From Rachicladosporium sp. CCFEE 5018 (lineage: Eukaryota; Ascomycota; Dothideomycetes; Cladosporiales; Cladosporiaceae), in assembly GCA_002077045.2 (NCBI GenBank), contig KZ111142.1, positions 124,001 through 188,000 on the forward strand: 64,000 bases of DNA, given 5' to 3'. Below the pieces are notes generated by a model. It had not been told where the DNA came from. It did no database searches and saw nothing but the letters and a program-made list of their open reading frames with translations. Below are positions 10,201 to 19,160 of this stretch, piece after piece. Positions within the stretch are counted from its first letter, which is position 1, and each line of letters starts with the position of its first letter. The translations under genes and the position numbers were made by a program.

Positions 10201-13098
10201 ATGCGCAGGCTCGTGTTGATCATCAACTACAGCAACTTAGCGGTTTTCAAGGACCCTGACACGCGCACCAGGCTCATTGCCAATACGTATCGCTGGCTCG
10301 AGCCGTATTGGGGCACAAGGGAGATAGTTACTGACCAGTGGCGCAATCAGGTCAGACTTTGCTGCTCCGTTGTTGCTGCACAGATGGCCGAGCTTGACAA
10401 CGACGGCTGCCAGTACGTGCCAAAGCTCGTAGAGTCTTACACGACATTACAAGCTGCGGGTCGCAGATCCCCATCCCGCACATTCACCCTGCTTTTCCCG
10501 ACGACATTCCCCTTCCCGGAGCGTCGCACGTCCACAGAGCTAGACGTCGATAAAGCCATGCTCGAGATGTCCGCCCTTCTCGCCACGGCTCTTACCACAC
10601 AACAACGCCTTTACCTTGATAGCAGCACCGTCGATGTTCCCGGCGTTCTTCTGCAAGCCCTGAAAGTTGGCCAAAGCATCCTGAGCTGTGAAGCGTTCCC
10701 CAAGAGCTGGGTGAGCTTGCACGTAAGCCACCACCGCTACGGCATGATGGCTCTGCAGCGGATTCAGGAACTGCTCATTGAGTCTTTGCCGGATATCTAC
10801 GCCACTGATGCGAACGAGGCCTTCGACTTCGATACAGTGATCTGGCGTCAATTCTTCGACACGCTATTCGTCGCCGTCTCGAGCCCGGCTCTTGCAATGG
10901 AGACTTTCCCCGAGCAGAAACGTAGAGCCATCTGGAAAATCGCCGGCGACGTGCGCGAGACTGGCGCTGTGTTACTCAAGCAAAGTTGGGAAGCTATTGG
11001 CTGGGAGACGCCAGAAGAGAGTAAGAAGCTACATGGCTTCCAGCGCATGGGTGGCTATCAGGTGCAGTTTATGCCCGAGCTCGTGGCACCTGTTGTGGAG
11101 CTGTGTTTGAGCATGCATGCTACGCTGAGGCAGAATGCGACGGAGGTGCTGAGAAGTATGATTGTGAGTGCCTGGGAGCTGGACCAGGATCTGGGCGTCG
11201 TGCAGAGAGCTGTCATTGAGTGTTTGGACAGGCTTTGCAGGCGCAAAGACATCAGTGAAGCTGTATTGCAAAAGAGCTTTGTTGCTGAGCTGCTCGAACA
11301 GTTCAAGCCCCTGCAGAACTCGTCGGAGGATGAGCTCTACCGGGCTGTCGTTGAGATGTTCCGCAAGGTCGACGAATTGCTTTCGATGCTCGGAACCGTA
11401 CATTCTGGCACAGCAATCAGCGAAGCGACGCAGATCGTCGACACACTGCGACTCATGGAGTTTTTGCGAGATGTACAAAGCGACGCGGCGTACATTAGGT
11501 ACGTGCACCAACTCGCAGACATGCAGAGCAAAGCCGGAAACCACACCGAAGCCGGTCTGGCACTCCAGCTGCACGCCGAGAAGTACGCATGGGACGCAAG
11601 CATGCCGCTAGACCCCATGGAGGAGCCGGGATTCCCTGCACAGAAGTCTTTCGATCGGCGCGAGGCGCTCTGCTTCCAGATGATCCAGCACTATGAACGT
11701 GGCGCGGCGTATCAGAAGGGTCTTACGGTGTACAAAGAGCTTGCTCATCAATATGAGACGAACACATTCGACTTCGTGAAGCTGGCGCGTACGCAGCGCG
11801 CTATGGCTGCAATGCATGAGCGTATTGCGAAGGGCGACAGGGTGTTCGCGCGTTACTTCAGAGTTCTACACAGAGGGCACGGCTGGCCTACCAATGTCCG
11901 GGACAAGGAGTTCATCTTCGAAGGCCATGCATCGGACAAGCTAGCAGTGTTAGAAGACAAGATCCGCCAGCTGCACCCTGGTGCGTCGATTCTGCGCAAC
12001 AACGCGGAGGCGGATTTGGTCGAAGGACAGTACTTGCAAGTCTTTCCCGTCAGCGTCCATCGGGATCTGAGCCACATGGTCTATCAGCGCACGAAGGTTG
12101 CGCAGACGGTCCGAGACTACTACCTACTTTCATCACCGCAGCGCTTCTCAACGACGACCCGGCAACCTGTCCGCGAGCTGGCTATCACCGAGCAGCCAGT
12201 CGAGAAGACCCTCTATACCACTGTCGCTGCCTTTCCCACGATCCTTCGTCGCGCTGAAATCGTGGCTACAGAGAAGGTCGCCCTGACTGCCATCGAAGCA
12301 GCAGTGGAACGCACTACACGCAAGACTGCTGAGCTGGTCGCTCTGGAAAAGCGAGTCTCGTCGGGTGACGAAGGTGCGATGCAAGGACTGTCAGAGGCTA
12401 TACTGCTGTCCGTGGACCCGGAGTCTAGTAGCTCTGTGGCGCGGTATCGCGGATTGATCCCTACAGCCGGTAGCAAAGACGCCAAGTCCGATGAGTTTGA
12501 CCCTTCTGCGCCAGAAGCTGTCGAAGACGGGCCCGTGGAGCTAGATAGCATGCAGTCTGCTCTGCAAGTTGCACTGCTGGATCATGCGCTTGTGATCAAG
12601 CGTTGCTTGGGGCTGTACAATCGCAATGCGCACCTGGCCACGCGAGCGGAGCTAGTGCCGCGCTTCGAAGCGATGTTCGAGTACGAGCTCTCTGTGCTCT
12701 TCCCTGGCCAGAGCGGCGTAATGGATCTCGCTGCTCTGCGAGACAGCCAAGAGCCCGTAACCGAGCCCCCGGACTCCCGTCAAGCGACCGCCGGCGCGGA
12801 GGTCAGCGAGCCCAATGGCGTTGACGCACCGAGCAGAGGCCGTGAGTCTAGTCTCGCACGAGGTAGGCGGCGATCACTGTCTTTCTTGAAGCGTGGCTCG
12901 ATCGCGTCGCTGAGAGGGCAGAAGAACGCGCAGACTAATGGTGTCAACACTGGAAGCGAAGAGGTCACTACGCCGAGAGCTAGGAGCTCGAGTCGGGGGC
13001 CTTTTGGCTTCTTTGAACGGCGGCCGAGTAGTAGTGCTGGTGGTGGGGCAGATGGGGTTGGGAGGAAGAGGTTGAGCTTTTTGGGTAATGGGACGTAG
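7201..13098 (+). CDS. DOCK-family Rho/Rac guanine nucleotide exchange factor (SH3-DHR1-DHR2), full-length copy
   Basis: Dedicator-of-cytokinesis protein; members activate Rac/Cdc42-type GTPases at the membrane and control polarity. One uninterrupted reading frame gives 1965 residues, a usual length for fungal DOCK proteins. An SH3 domain (about 9-75; AICTYPFNATQ then GGKSGDWYRGYL) is followed by basic, proline-containing linkers, a C2-like DHR1 lipid-binding domain (about 570-730, opening LLYNIHPTHKLGFSG), a long helical scaffold and the catalytic DHR2 (about 1420-1840, with HYERGAAYQKGLTVYKELA and FEGHASDKLAV segments). The last 100 residues are Ser/Arg-rich and probably disordered. The start was chosen because the SH3 begins a few residues later. 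From 9209 onward the sequence recurs at 51943-55832. Confidence 0.92.
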   Translation: MPWRPLPSVAFAICTYPFNATQLQDLPLQVGDHTYIIEQGGKSGDWYRGYLVASPSLLAGLNKTGGQQLEHRVFAGIFPRNCVEVREFLGKEAVSSDGAPKTPPTPQTPGVNGEDETEIRERRKSQKLQARRLSRALSRKRSHRSVGDKPKLQTPDLTQDPVPRSPGVAKPAAPVPLLRVGDETGQSAEEPLVDEIASCLREWHDARLHELLLARKYNCLGEVQDLIRRLDVNRKQLMHDVMTSKELSKLREDAVWDLVAGNKLLSDEVIVRSPNDKGRILTAEDSVIEMTKQQANMSILDRPPKPPLDIHMLYHVLVDVKTFVCEQSDTQASLQVSVYSKVAGEKPRPLTENFTISTPLSEAETKSPEEQAKTLFVGLNAIDLSIGNQAGSVYLVFKLLREEPVRTRATQESSGHQHQASTSSNVQPRNSLRTRRSMFGSQRRSNDARPNTANEAERPETGMSSGTVSDQSSVKDGKTVKRTIGVGVVDISDLTRKQSETRSKVTMWGPAHSFDARGDEGEDWQEIVRELGRSVTHGYTKLELVKRFDVSTTVFASADLDTLVRTTPTLLYNIHPTHKLGFSGAPDQPRSDIYLTLTEPMIPRHAHLQHSKFGSVPLNQRCNTALANLQLTLEVRKADGERVEECIFTSSNHQGHTAWRTTAVERGESWNQTIRLAIPAEDVPGSHIVMSIADSPNFPFALAWIPLWETEAFVRDGDHSVALYVYDEYSSSMIGGKGAYLALPPWHNKGDFTQVSAASVLLRTYLCSTEYSQDPSLLGLLRWRNFHGAQLVELLERFQYIPEVEIVKLLPDVFQSLFEIMDEYANSEAYEDLLLYNFVVIFGIAKDRRFDLGNVIEQYATTRHDWPYASQCLLRAFHRLITNPLDPEGSRKLRAALKVGDQLLRLIIETRKETTDVNGTDTNGHSERHPTFSEDLGKLFVALMALMRNPMPVLLGTQTLVIQHFHSWLPELESLMSPSDVLEVATDLLDAGAHAQGKMIMRRLVLIINYSNLAVFKDPDTRTRLIANTYRWLEPYWGTREIVTDQWRNQVRLCCSVVAAQMAELDNDGCQYVPKLVESYTTLQAAGRRSPSRTFTLLFPTTFPFPERRTSTELDVDKAMLEMSALLATALTTQQRLYLDSSTVDVPGVLLQALKVGQSILSCEAFPKSWVSLHVSHHRYGMMALQRIQELLIESLPDIYATDANEAFDFDTVIWRQFFDTLFVAVSSPALAMETFPEQKRRAIWKIAGDVRETGAVLLKQSWEAIGWETPEESKKLHGFQRMGGYQVQFMPELVAPVVELCLSMHATLRQNATEVLRSMIVSAWELDQDLGVVQRAVIECLDRLCRRKDISEAVLQKSFVAELLEQFKPLQNSSEDELYRAVVEMFRKVDELLSMLGTVHSGTAISEATQIVDTLRLMEFLRDVQSDAAYIRYVHQLADMQSKAGNHTEAGLALQLHAEKYAWDASMPLDPMEEPGFPAQKSFDRREALCFQMIQHYERGAAYQKGLTVYKELAHQYETNTFDFVKLARTQRAMAAMHERIAKGDRVFARYFRVLHRGHGWPTNVRDKEFIFEGHASDKLAVLEDKIRQLHPGASILRNNAEADLVEGQYLQVFPVSVHRDLSHMVYQRTKVAQTVRDYYLLSSPQRFSTTTRQPVRELAITEQPVEKTLYTTVAAFPTILRRAEIVATEKVALTAIEAAVERTTRKTAELVALEKRVSSGDEGAMQGLSEAILLSVDPESSSSVARYRGLIPTAGSKDAKSDEFDPSAPEAVEDGPVELDSMQSALQVALLDHALVIKRCLGLYNRNAHLATRAELVPRFEAMFEYELSVLFPGQSGVMDLAALRDSQEPVTEPPDSRQATAGAEVSEPNGVDAPSRGRESSLARGRRRSLSFLKRGSIASLRGQKNAQTNGVNTGSEEVTTPRARSSSRGPFGFFERRPSSSAGGGADGVGRKRLSFLGNGT

Positions 13099-13322
13099 GA
13101 AGTCAGACGACTCGAGTTTGTTGGGTGGTTATTAAGAAGTGCACTTGTACTATGGGCGGTTGCTTTGATACCCTGTGAGCGCAACCTTGGATATACATAC
13201 TCAAGGTGTAGTGATAGGTCGTGTATAACATAATCATTGTTGCAGTTCCCCAGCCCTGTCCTACCCTCATCACTGTCGTCTTGTCACATTCGCCTCATCA
13301 CTCTCGCGTCATCACCCTTGCC

Positions 13323-14516
13323 TCATGCGTCGCTCTCCGGACCAGCTCCGCCAGCCACCGGCAGATCTATATCCAGCACCCACGGCGCGTTCACCGGATC
13401 AAGATCTTTGTTCATCACAGCAGCGTTAATCATGACAGTCTCCTTCCCCCTATGCAGTGCATTGCCTCCCCGTAGATTGACAAACAGCGCATGTTCCGTA
13501 GCGCCACAGTCCTGCGCCAGACCAACAGGCTCGACCTGTCGCTGCGACCATGCCTCAGTCTGCTCACTCCAGTCTTGGATCGACATTCTTCGGCTCGTGA
13601 CTTCGTCCGCGTCCAATGGCCAGGTGACGCGCTTAACGCCGTATCCTTCGTGGATGTGTCCAAAACAGTGGATGAGAGGACGAGCACGCATACACGCGCG
13701 GAGGAGGTGAGGGCAACCGACTGAGGTTCGGAGAGCTGGCTCTTCCGGCGTGTCTTGCATTGTGTCGTCGATCTTGACGATGTCTAGAATGTGCATGGGC
13801 GGGCCGTGAGTGATCATGATGTCGACTTGTTGCTCGGAGCGTAAGGGGACTGGACGTCGGGAGATGTTGGTGGCATCCGAGAGCGTGTCGGCGTAGCTAT
13901 TGAATCGGTCTTCGTTCGCGGAATAGGCAAAAGCCCAGTCCTCGAATCGAGGCGTATATGGCGATGCGTATATATTCAGGACCGCCCCATTGCGAAGCGT
14001 GATCCTGTGCATACCCTCTTCGAGGAAAGTGATGCCATCGCATTGCGCCCTTTCGTACCGCGAGGTCCAGAGTCGCTGAGCATCGAGATAGCGAGCATTC
14101 GCCTGCGCGACGCTCATTTCCGGCTGGCGGTTCTGTAGATCACTTGGGAGGTGTGAGATCACCCATTCGCGATCCAAGGAGAGGTCGTGGTTACCAGGGA
14201 TTACTAACTTGACCGGCGCTGGGATGTGGGCCAGCATATCGAGAGCCTCATGGTATTCCCTCGTATCGCCTTCATTGGTGAGATCCCCACAGTGAATCAA
14301 AAGATCGATCGATGGAGGAAGTGGAAGGGCGAGTGCGGTGGTCCCGATGGCTCCCAGGTTATCATTCGTAAAGGATGCGCAGTGGGTGTCGGAAATGATC
14401 ATGATACGCGTGTGGACTGTTGCATCGCTGTTGCGCCTTACTATGGGGGGCGTGGCGGCAGCTCTGTGGAAGCCATCGGCATCGAGAGTGCCTAACATGC
14501 TCATTTTGGGTCTCAC
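13323..14516 (-). CDS. Calcineurin-like metallophosphoesterase (MPPED-like), copy 1
   Basis: Binuclear-metal phosphoesterase of the calcineurin-like superfamily, closest in layout to the metallophosphoesterase-domain (MPPED/239AB) group; the substrate is unknown. 397 residues, one exon. Metal-binding motifs appear in order: D43-x-H45 (ISDTH), GD at 77-78 (LIHCGDLTNEG), GNHD (108-111), THGPP, and CFGHIHEGYG near the C-terminus. No signal peptide is evident. The gene converges on DOCK with about 220 bases between the stops. An earlier internal Met (MSML) is an alternative start. The second copy at 56057-57250 differs at about 17 residues, none in the metal motifs. Confidence 0.85.
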   Translation of the reverse strand: MRPKMSMLGTLDADGFHRAAATPPIVRRNSDATVHTRIMIISDTHCASFTNDNLGAIGTTALALPLPPSIDLLIHCGDLTNEGDTREYHEALDMLAHIPAPVKLVIPGNHDLSLDREWVISHLPSDLQNRQPEMSVAQANARYLDAQRLWTSRYERAQCDGITFLEEGMHRITLRNGAVLNIYASPYTPRFEDWAFAYSANEDRFNSYADTLSDATNISRRPVPLRSEQQVDIMITHGPPMHILDIVKIDDTMQDTPEEPALRTSVGCPHLLRACMRARPLIHCFGHIHEGYGVKRVTWPLDADEVTSRRMSIQDWSEQTEAWSQRQVEPVGLAQDCGATEHALFVNLRGGNALHRGKETVMINAAVMNKDLDPVNAPWVLDIDLPVAGGAGPESDA

Positions 14517-15027
14517 AGCCTGCTTTGCTCGAGAGTAGTCATGATGCTAAAGTAGCATGTCGTCAAAAGCGCTTGAAGATAGGATTCAGTAGGATAGGTT
14601 GGCAGTCTCGGTCGTCTTGTTGACACACAACTTGACCAGGGCGATGGCCGTCCAGTGTGTCTACCTACCTTGGTCGCGACTTCTTCTGAGATTTTGGAGA
14701 CCTCTCAATAGGTCGAGAGTCTTTCCTGAGGATTAATCAGCTGCATCGTAGCAAATAATGGTGCAGCAAAGCACGTTGAGAGAATGTTGCGAGATGCGCA
14801 TCACCAAGCAGATGCTTCTCACCTATTCAGCAGGCGCCGTATTACACCCCCGATGAAACTGATCACAGCATAAGGGTTCTCAAACCTTTGTAAGGTGAGT
14901 TGAGGTATATTCTGAAGACGTGTGCATCGCTGGCCTTCGCATGGACATACAAGGCGTCGTAGAAGTCACAATGACAGCAGTCAGAAGCGAAGTGAGTGGT
15001 CTGAGGCTTATAAATTCACATCAATGT
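14517..15027. other. Intergenic region between acyltransferase stop and metallophosphoesterase start
   Basis: No gene is seen. The stretch acts as upstream region for the metallophosphoesterase (both genes on minus). It is conserved in the duplicate (57251-57760) with small indels, as expected for non-coding DNA in two diverging copies. Confidence 0.5.
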
Positions 15028-15363
15028 CTATATGCCAAGCCGCTGCACCACCCAGCGTCCAATGCGTATGCTCGGGTCGTCCAACAGTGATGTACAAACA
15101 TGTGCCAACAGAATATTGACAGGAGTAATCACAGCCTGTGCTACCAGGAATCTCGTAGTCAATCCGTGCACACCCCAATCTGGCACCGTCAAGCGTCCAT
15201 CCCACCAAGTATGCAGATCCGTTTGATTGATGGTGCCCACGAGTCTGTACATGCGGTCGCTGAATGTCCATAACAGTGGCATGTGAATGAGATACAGCAA
15301 GAAGCTGATCTTGCCTAGGTACTGCAGCGATGCTGATGCGAAGAACCGCTGCAGCGGCTGTAT
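15028..15363 (-). CDS. Acyltransferase-3 family membrane protein, C-terminal part only (cut by gap)
   Basis: The last 112 residues of the protein encoded complete at 57761-59212, nearly identical in sequence (IQPLQRFFASASLQYLGKIS, then LIHMPLLWTFSDR). The N-terminal part is missing because the contig ends at 15363; this is a sequence gap and not a biological truncation. Any frame that runs on through the N block into the aminotransferase region is an artefact. Confidence 0.85.
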   Translation of the reverse strand: MQPLQRFFASASLQYLGKISFLLYLIHMPLLWTFSDRMYRLVGTINQTDLHTWWDGRLTVPDWGVHGLTTRFLVAQAVITPVNILLAHVCTSLLDDPSIRIGRWVVQRLGI

Positions 15364-15463
15364 NNNNNNNNNNNNNNNNNNNNNNNNNNNNNNNNNNNNN
15401 NNNNNNNNNNNNNNNNNNNNNNNNNNNNNNNNNNNNNNNNNNNNNNNNNNNNNNNNNNNNNNN
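15364..15463. other. Assembly gap of 100 N
   Basis: Exactly 100 Ns, the conventional placeholder for a scaffold join of unknown length. It cuts the acyltransferase gene on the left and the aspartate aminotransferase gene on the right. Confidence 0.99.
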
Positions 15464-15975
15464 AAGAACATGGTGAGTCTTGCACTGCTACCACTTCTCA
15501 CGATCCTTACTGACGATTCTCTCAGGGCCTCTATGGCGAGCGCGTCGGCGCCTTCAGCATCGTCACCTCCTCTCCGGAAGAAAAAGCCAAAGTCGACTCG
15601 CAAATCAAGATCCTCGTCCGCCCCTTGTACTCGAACCCTCCCGTCCACGGCGCCCGCATCGCCAGCAAAATCCTCAACGACCCGGCGCTCAACAGGCAAT
15701 GGCTCGGCGAAGTCAAGGAGATGGCCGACCGTATCATCACCATGCGTGCGCTGTTGCAGGAGAATCTTGAGAAGCTTGGAAGCAAGCGCGACTGGAGCCA
15801 TATCACGAGTCAGATTGGCATGTTCGCGTACACTGGGTTGGGGAAGCAGGAGATGGAGAGGCTGGCACAGGAGTGCAGTGTTTACGCTACGAAGGATGGG
15901 AGGATCAGTGTGGCGGGTATTACGAGCGGGAATGTCGAGAGGCTGGCTCAGTCCATCTTCAAGATCGTGGGATAG
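15464..15975 (+). CDS. Aspartate aminotransferase, C-terminal part (5' end lost in gap)
   Basis: PLP enzyme exchanging amino groups between aspartate/2-oxoglutarate and oxaloacetate/glutamate. The visible sequence starts at the PLP-binding lysine: K-N-M, then a 53-nt intron (15473-15525), then GLYGERVGAFS, matching the family's AKNMGLYGERVG signature across the splice. The rest has NPPVHGARIA and the C-terminal GRISVAGITSGNVERLA, where the arginine binds the substrate distal carboxylate. 149 residues follow the intron, the expected length for this segment. It resembles the mitochondrial class of eukaryotic enzymes, but the targeting peptide would be in the gap, so location is not decided. Confidence 0.92.
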
Positions 15976-16704
15976 ATGCTGACGGGACGAGGTGGATGTG
16001 TAAGCGATAGGGTGAGTTTGCTGGTGCTGCGGAGCGAGAGATGATTCTAGCTGTGCGGCTGTTCCGAAGGGATCATCGCAGGTGATGAAAGAGTTCAAGA
16101 ATGTGTACGATAGCTGGCGGAAGAGACGAGCATTAATCAGCATTCGATAGACCCTGACGAGCACGTCTGGTTGCTCATCACAGTAAAATTTACGATAAGC
16201 ATTCTGGCGTCGGCCATAGCGACCATCACGTGATGAGATCAAAGTTCCCTTCTACATCTTCCTGCGATACCTCTATTCAGTATCCATTGTAGTCATGCGG
16301 TCGATAACTGCATTAGACATGAAGCCCGCAGACCCATTGGAATTGACAAAGCTGCGATACCCGATTCGGCAGTTCCGCCAGAAGCTTGGCTCTCGGTGAC
16401 GTTGCTTGACTTCACGCCCGGCAGATTGGGCGAGGGAAAGTTTCATGGCACTCGTCAATGGCTATCAGCGATGGGGTCGCTGATAAATCATGTCTTTGAA
16501 GATTGAGCTTGTAGGAGGCGAGTATATATGTCGGTAAGAGAAGTGTTCCTCAGCAAATGTCAGCTTTCTTCTCTTTGCAAGTAATCGTATAAGCACTCCT
16601 TTGACGCCACCCTCCCCTCAACAACAGCACCACTATCTCTGCCCTTTCTCCCTGGCTAGAAGAGCAACTCACTCCCCCGAACTACCTCAATCAAGCCCGC
16701 AACG
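15976..16704. promoter_or_regulatory. Upstream region of the Old Yellow Enzyme gene with TATA-like box
   Basis: About 730 bases without a gene. A TATATA sequence at 16523-16528, in gagtatatatg, lies about 180 bases before the ATG at 16705. It is followed by a C/T- and CA-rich leader (ccctcaacaacagcaccac). This is a reasonable TATA-type fungal promoter layout; no factor site is claimed. Confidence 0.4.
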
Positions 16705-17838
16705 ATGGGTTCCATCTCCCCTCCCGCGGACAAGCTCTTCACACCCCTCAAAGTCGGCAATGACACTCTCTCCTCCCGCCTGGTAATGGCGCCCTTGACC
16801 CGCTTCCGCGCAAACGCCGACCACATCCCCCAGCCAAAGATGAAAGTTTACTACTCCCAACGCGCCTGCATCCCCGGCACCCTGCTCATCACCGAAGCCA
16901 CGCCTGTCTCTGCAGCAGCAGGCGGCATGGCAAACCTGCCCCACATCGTCACGCCCGAGCAGATCGCGGCATGGAAGGATATTGTTGCTGGTGTGCACGA
17001 GAAGGGCGGCTTGATCTACCTGCAGCTCTGGGCGCTTGGAAGGGCAGCGGATCCAGAGCAGAAGCGTAAGGAGGGTAGTGGCGATGTTGTTTCGGCTTCA
17101 GCTATCCCCATGTCCGAAGGCGGCCACGTCCCCCGCGCTCTTGAGGAGAGCGAAATCAAGCAATACGTCTCCGACTTCGCTACTGGGGCCAAGAACGCCG
17201 TAGAGGGTGCAGGGTTCGATGGCGTGGAGATCCACGCCGCGAACGGGTATCTGATCGACCAATTCACGCAAGACGTGTCGAATCACCGCACAGATGGCTA
17301 CGGTGGGAGTGTTGAGAAGCGCGCTCGTTTCGCGCTCGAGGTGACGAAAGCTGTCGTCAACGCCGTGGGAGCGGAGAAAACTGGTATCCGCCTATCGCCC
17401 TTCTCCACGTTTCAGGGGATGAAGATGCAGGACCCTTACCCGCAATTCTCGCACCTCATCAAAGGCCTCCGGGACTTGAAGTTAGCTTATTTGCATCTCG
17501 TTGAATCCCGCATCTCCGGCTCCGCAGACGCAGAAGCAACGGAGAAGATCGACCCGCTTGTTGAGCTTTGGCCGAAGGACTCACCTGTTCTCATTGCCGG
17601 TGGGTTCAAACCTGATTCGGCCAAGAGGGCCGTGGAGGTGGAGTATAAGGATCGGGAGATTGCGATTGTGTTTGGGAGGTACTGGATCAGTAATCCGGAT
17701 TTGGTTTATAGGCTAGAGAAGGGGATTGATCTTCATCCCTATGAACGCAGCACGTTTTATAAGGCGGAGAGCGAGGATGGGTATACGGATCAGCCGTTCT
17801 CGGAGGAATTCAAGAAGGAGAGGGGCGGAAAGTTGTAG
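16705..17838 (+). CDS. Old Yellow Enzyme-type NADH:flavin oxidoreductase
   Basis: FMN-dependent ene-reductase that reduces activated C=C bonds using NAD(P)H. A single exon encodes 377 residues, usual for fungal OYE. The N-terminus SRLVMAPLTRFRA is the FMN-barrel entry seen in the family. The substrate-binding pair is present (H177 and N180 in EIHAANGYLIDQF), with the proton-donor tyrosine equivalent at Y182 and the partner run HRTDGYGGSVEKRARF. The C-terminal phosphate-binding strand is VLIAGGF...IVFGRYWISNPDL. The ATG follows a CA-rich leader and matches the family start. No partner oxidoreductase or biosynthetic gene is adjacent. Confidence 0.93.
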   Translation: MGSISPPADKLFTPLKVGNDTLSSRLVMAPLTRFRANADHIPQPKMKVYYSQRACIPGTLLITEATPVSAAAGGMANLPHIVTPEQIAAWKDIVAGVHEKGGLIYLQLWALGRAADPEQKRKEGSGDVVSASAIPMSEGGHVPRALEESEIKQYVSDFATGAKNAVEGAGFDGVEIHAANGYLIDQFTQDVSNHRTDGYGGSVEKRARFALEVTKAVVNAVGAEKTGIRLSPFSTFQGMKMQDPYPQFSHLIKGLRDLKLAYLHLVESRISGSADAEATEKIDPLVELWPKDSPVLIAGGFKPDSAKRAVEVEYKDREIAIVFGRYWISNPDLVYRLEKGIDLHPYERSTFYKAESEDGYTDQPFSEEFKKERGGKL

Positions 17839-18312
17839 ATCAGCGTTTACATCATGCGAAGCGTCCGCCAAGATGACGGAACATAGATCCTATAGAGAGT
17901 GAATAGAGCTCTATGCTTTTGTGTAATCTATGACTAGCTGCGCTTCTCCGTTTATCTTTGAAGCTGCTCTTGCTCATATGGTCGAGCCCACAGCAGTAAT
18001 TCGTAACGCTGCATCTGCAACGAGAGCAGAAAACTCGGACTACAGGCTGCCAACAGAACTGAGCTCTCGCCTCCCGTGTTCAGAGAAAGTGTCCACGATG
18101 ACGGGTACGTAGATACTAGCACAATGGGCTTTGGATTCCAGGAGAGAACCAATTTAGCACAGGTCAATGAACGTACGCGGTCTTTGACTATGCAATGCAT
18201 CGCACGTGTACACAGACTTTTTAGCATATGGTGTTCCCTACATTCCGCGAATCGACGCCAACGATGAGCCTGTCGTTCCTTCGTCTCATTGAGCTGCCGT
18301 CAAAAAGGCAGC
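17839..18312. other. Intergenic region, no feature seen
   Basis: 3' flank of the OYE gene and of the lipase fragment (convergent). No open frame of interest, repeat or RNA gene was recognised. Confidence 0.4.
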
Positions 18313-18927
18313 TCACGCCGTCACCTTCTTCCCCAACACACTAGGATCCGCCTTTATATTCGCGTCCCCCTTCCCAGCCGCAAGCAACACATTAATCAAC
18401 CCCACTAGCTCAGGCTCCAGATTCGCCCCTAGAGCCGTAGGACTCAGAGCGTCGTTGTCAATCGTATCCTGGCTGCAGCCTGGCGTCGTCGTACCCGCGA
18501 AAGCCGATTGTACGAAGGCCATGGCGCCGGGGAAACCGAGGATCTCTGTCGTGGCGTGGCCGCCGGCTGCAACGGTCGTGAAGTGCACTGAGGCGCCGTA
18601 GCTGCACCAGGAGTTGAAGAGGGTTGTGGCGTTGGAGTAGGGTATGATTTCGTCTTGGGAGGTGTTAGTGAGAGTACTTTGTACATTCTGGAACGGAGGA
18701 CGGGCCATGGGTGCGTGAAACATGTACACCGGGGCTGTGGGCGTTTCGTTGCGGTTTCTGGTCAATGAAGTTAGCGGAAGACCGGTAAGGGAGATCGTAG
18801 GACGGGGACATACACGCCCATCGTCTGCTGGCGGAGAACGGCCTGGATTGTCGGCTCATTCTGCACATCTCGGCCGTACGTCTGGAAGGATGGCGCCCGA
18901 ATACTCATCCAATCGACACGATCGACT
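18313..18927 (-). pseudogene. Secretory lipase fragment, C-terminal third only
   Basis: Paralogue of the complete lipase at 47818-49375. The two exons correspond to its last two: QNEPTIQAVLRQQTMG then, after an intron with gtatgt donor, VNRNETPTAPVYMFHAP and the rest through GGHATTEILGFPGAMAF with the catalytic His. Everything upstream, including signal peptide and nucleophile serine, is absent, and an in-frame stop lies near 18950. A 45-nt insert after MFHAP (absent in the full copy) contains an actaac branch-like sequence and may be a young intron or a small insertion. The 5' edge abuts an unrelated relic. Without the serine it cannot be a working lipase. Confidence 0.75.
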
Positions 18928-18949
18928 GATTGTTGACAGCACTGCTACA

Positions 18950-19160
18950 GCTGTCGGAGGTGGCGTCAGGACTGGATTAGCGTTCTTTGTTGGAGTCGAG
19001 GCCGTCTTATCCAGGCGCTCTCCAACCACACCGCACAAGTTCGTGAGCTCATTGTCAAAAAGCTGCACAAATTTGTACTGACGGAGCTCGTCGAGAAGTA
19101 GGAGATACGCGCAATGGCGTCGGTGTCGAGAACATTCAAGAGAGCGGCAAGCTAAGCGCT
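18950..19160 (-). pseudogene. Relic of an unnamed gene family, copy 1
   Basis: The minus strand reads LRQYKFVQLFDNELTNLCG, then a linker, then VLTPPPT. The same pattern, LRQHTFAHLFDVELARLC...ALTPPPT, appears on the plus strand at 21118-21275. The upstream match (NVLDTDAIARISYF against MDTQNMQRLDISGV) is in a different frame, so at least one frameshift is present. It runs directly into the lipase fragment. I do not recognise the family. Confidence 0.4.

Larger units (their letters stand above)
9209..15363. repeat. Segmental duplication, copy 1
   Basis: This 6155-base stretch holds the last two thirds of the DOCK gene, the metallophosphoesterase and the acyltransferase 3' part. It reappears at 51943-58096 in the same order and orientation, with scattered substitutions and very few indels, including in intergenic DNA. 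Its right edge is exactly the first gap. Confidence 0.97.

Noticed and set aside
15028..16242. Long minus-strand frame across the first gap
   Set aside because: The part beyond the gap is antisense to the aspartate aminotransferase exon; only 15028-15363 is real coding sequence.
4517..17838. Possible secondary-metabolite cluster (monooxygenase plus Old Yellow Enzyme)
   Set aside because: No polyketide or peptide synthase, transporter or transcription factor lies nearby; the two enzymes are 10 kb and one contig gap apart, with housekeeping-type genes between.
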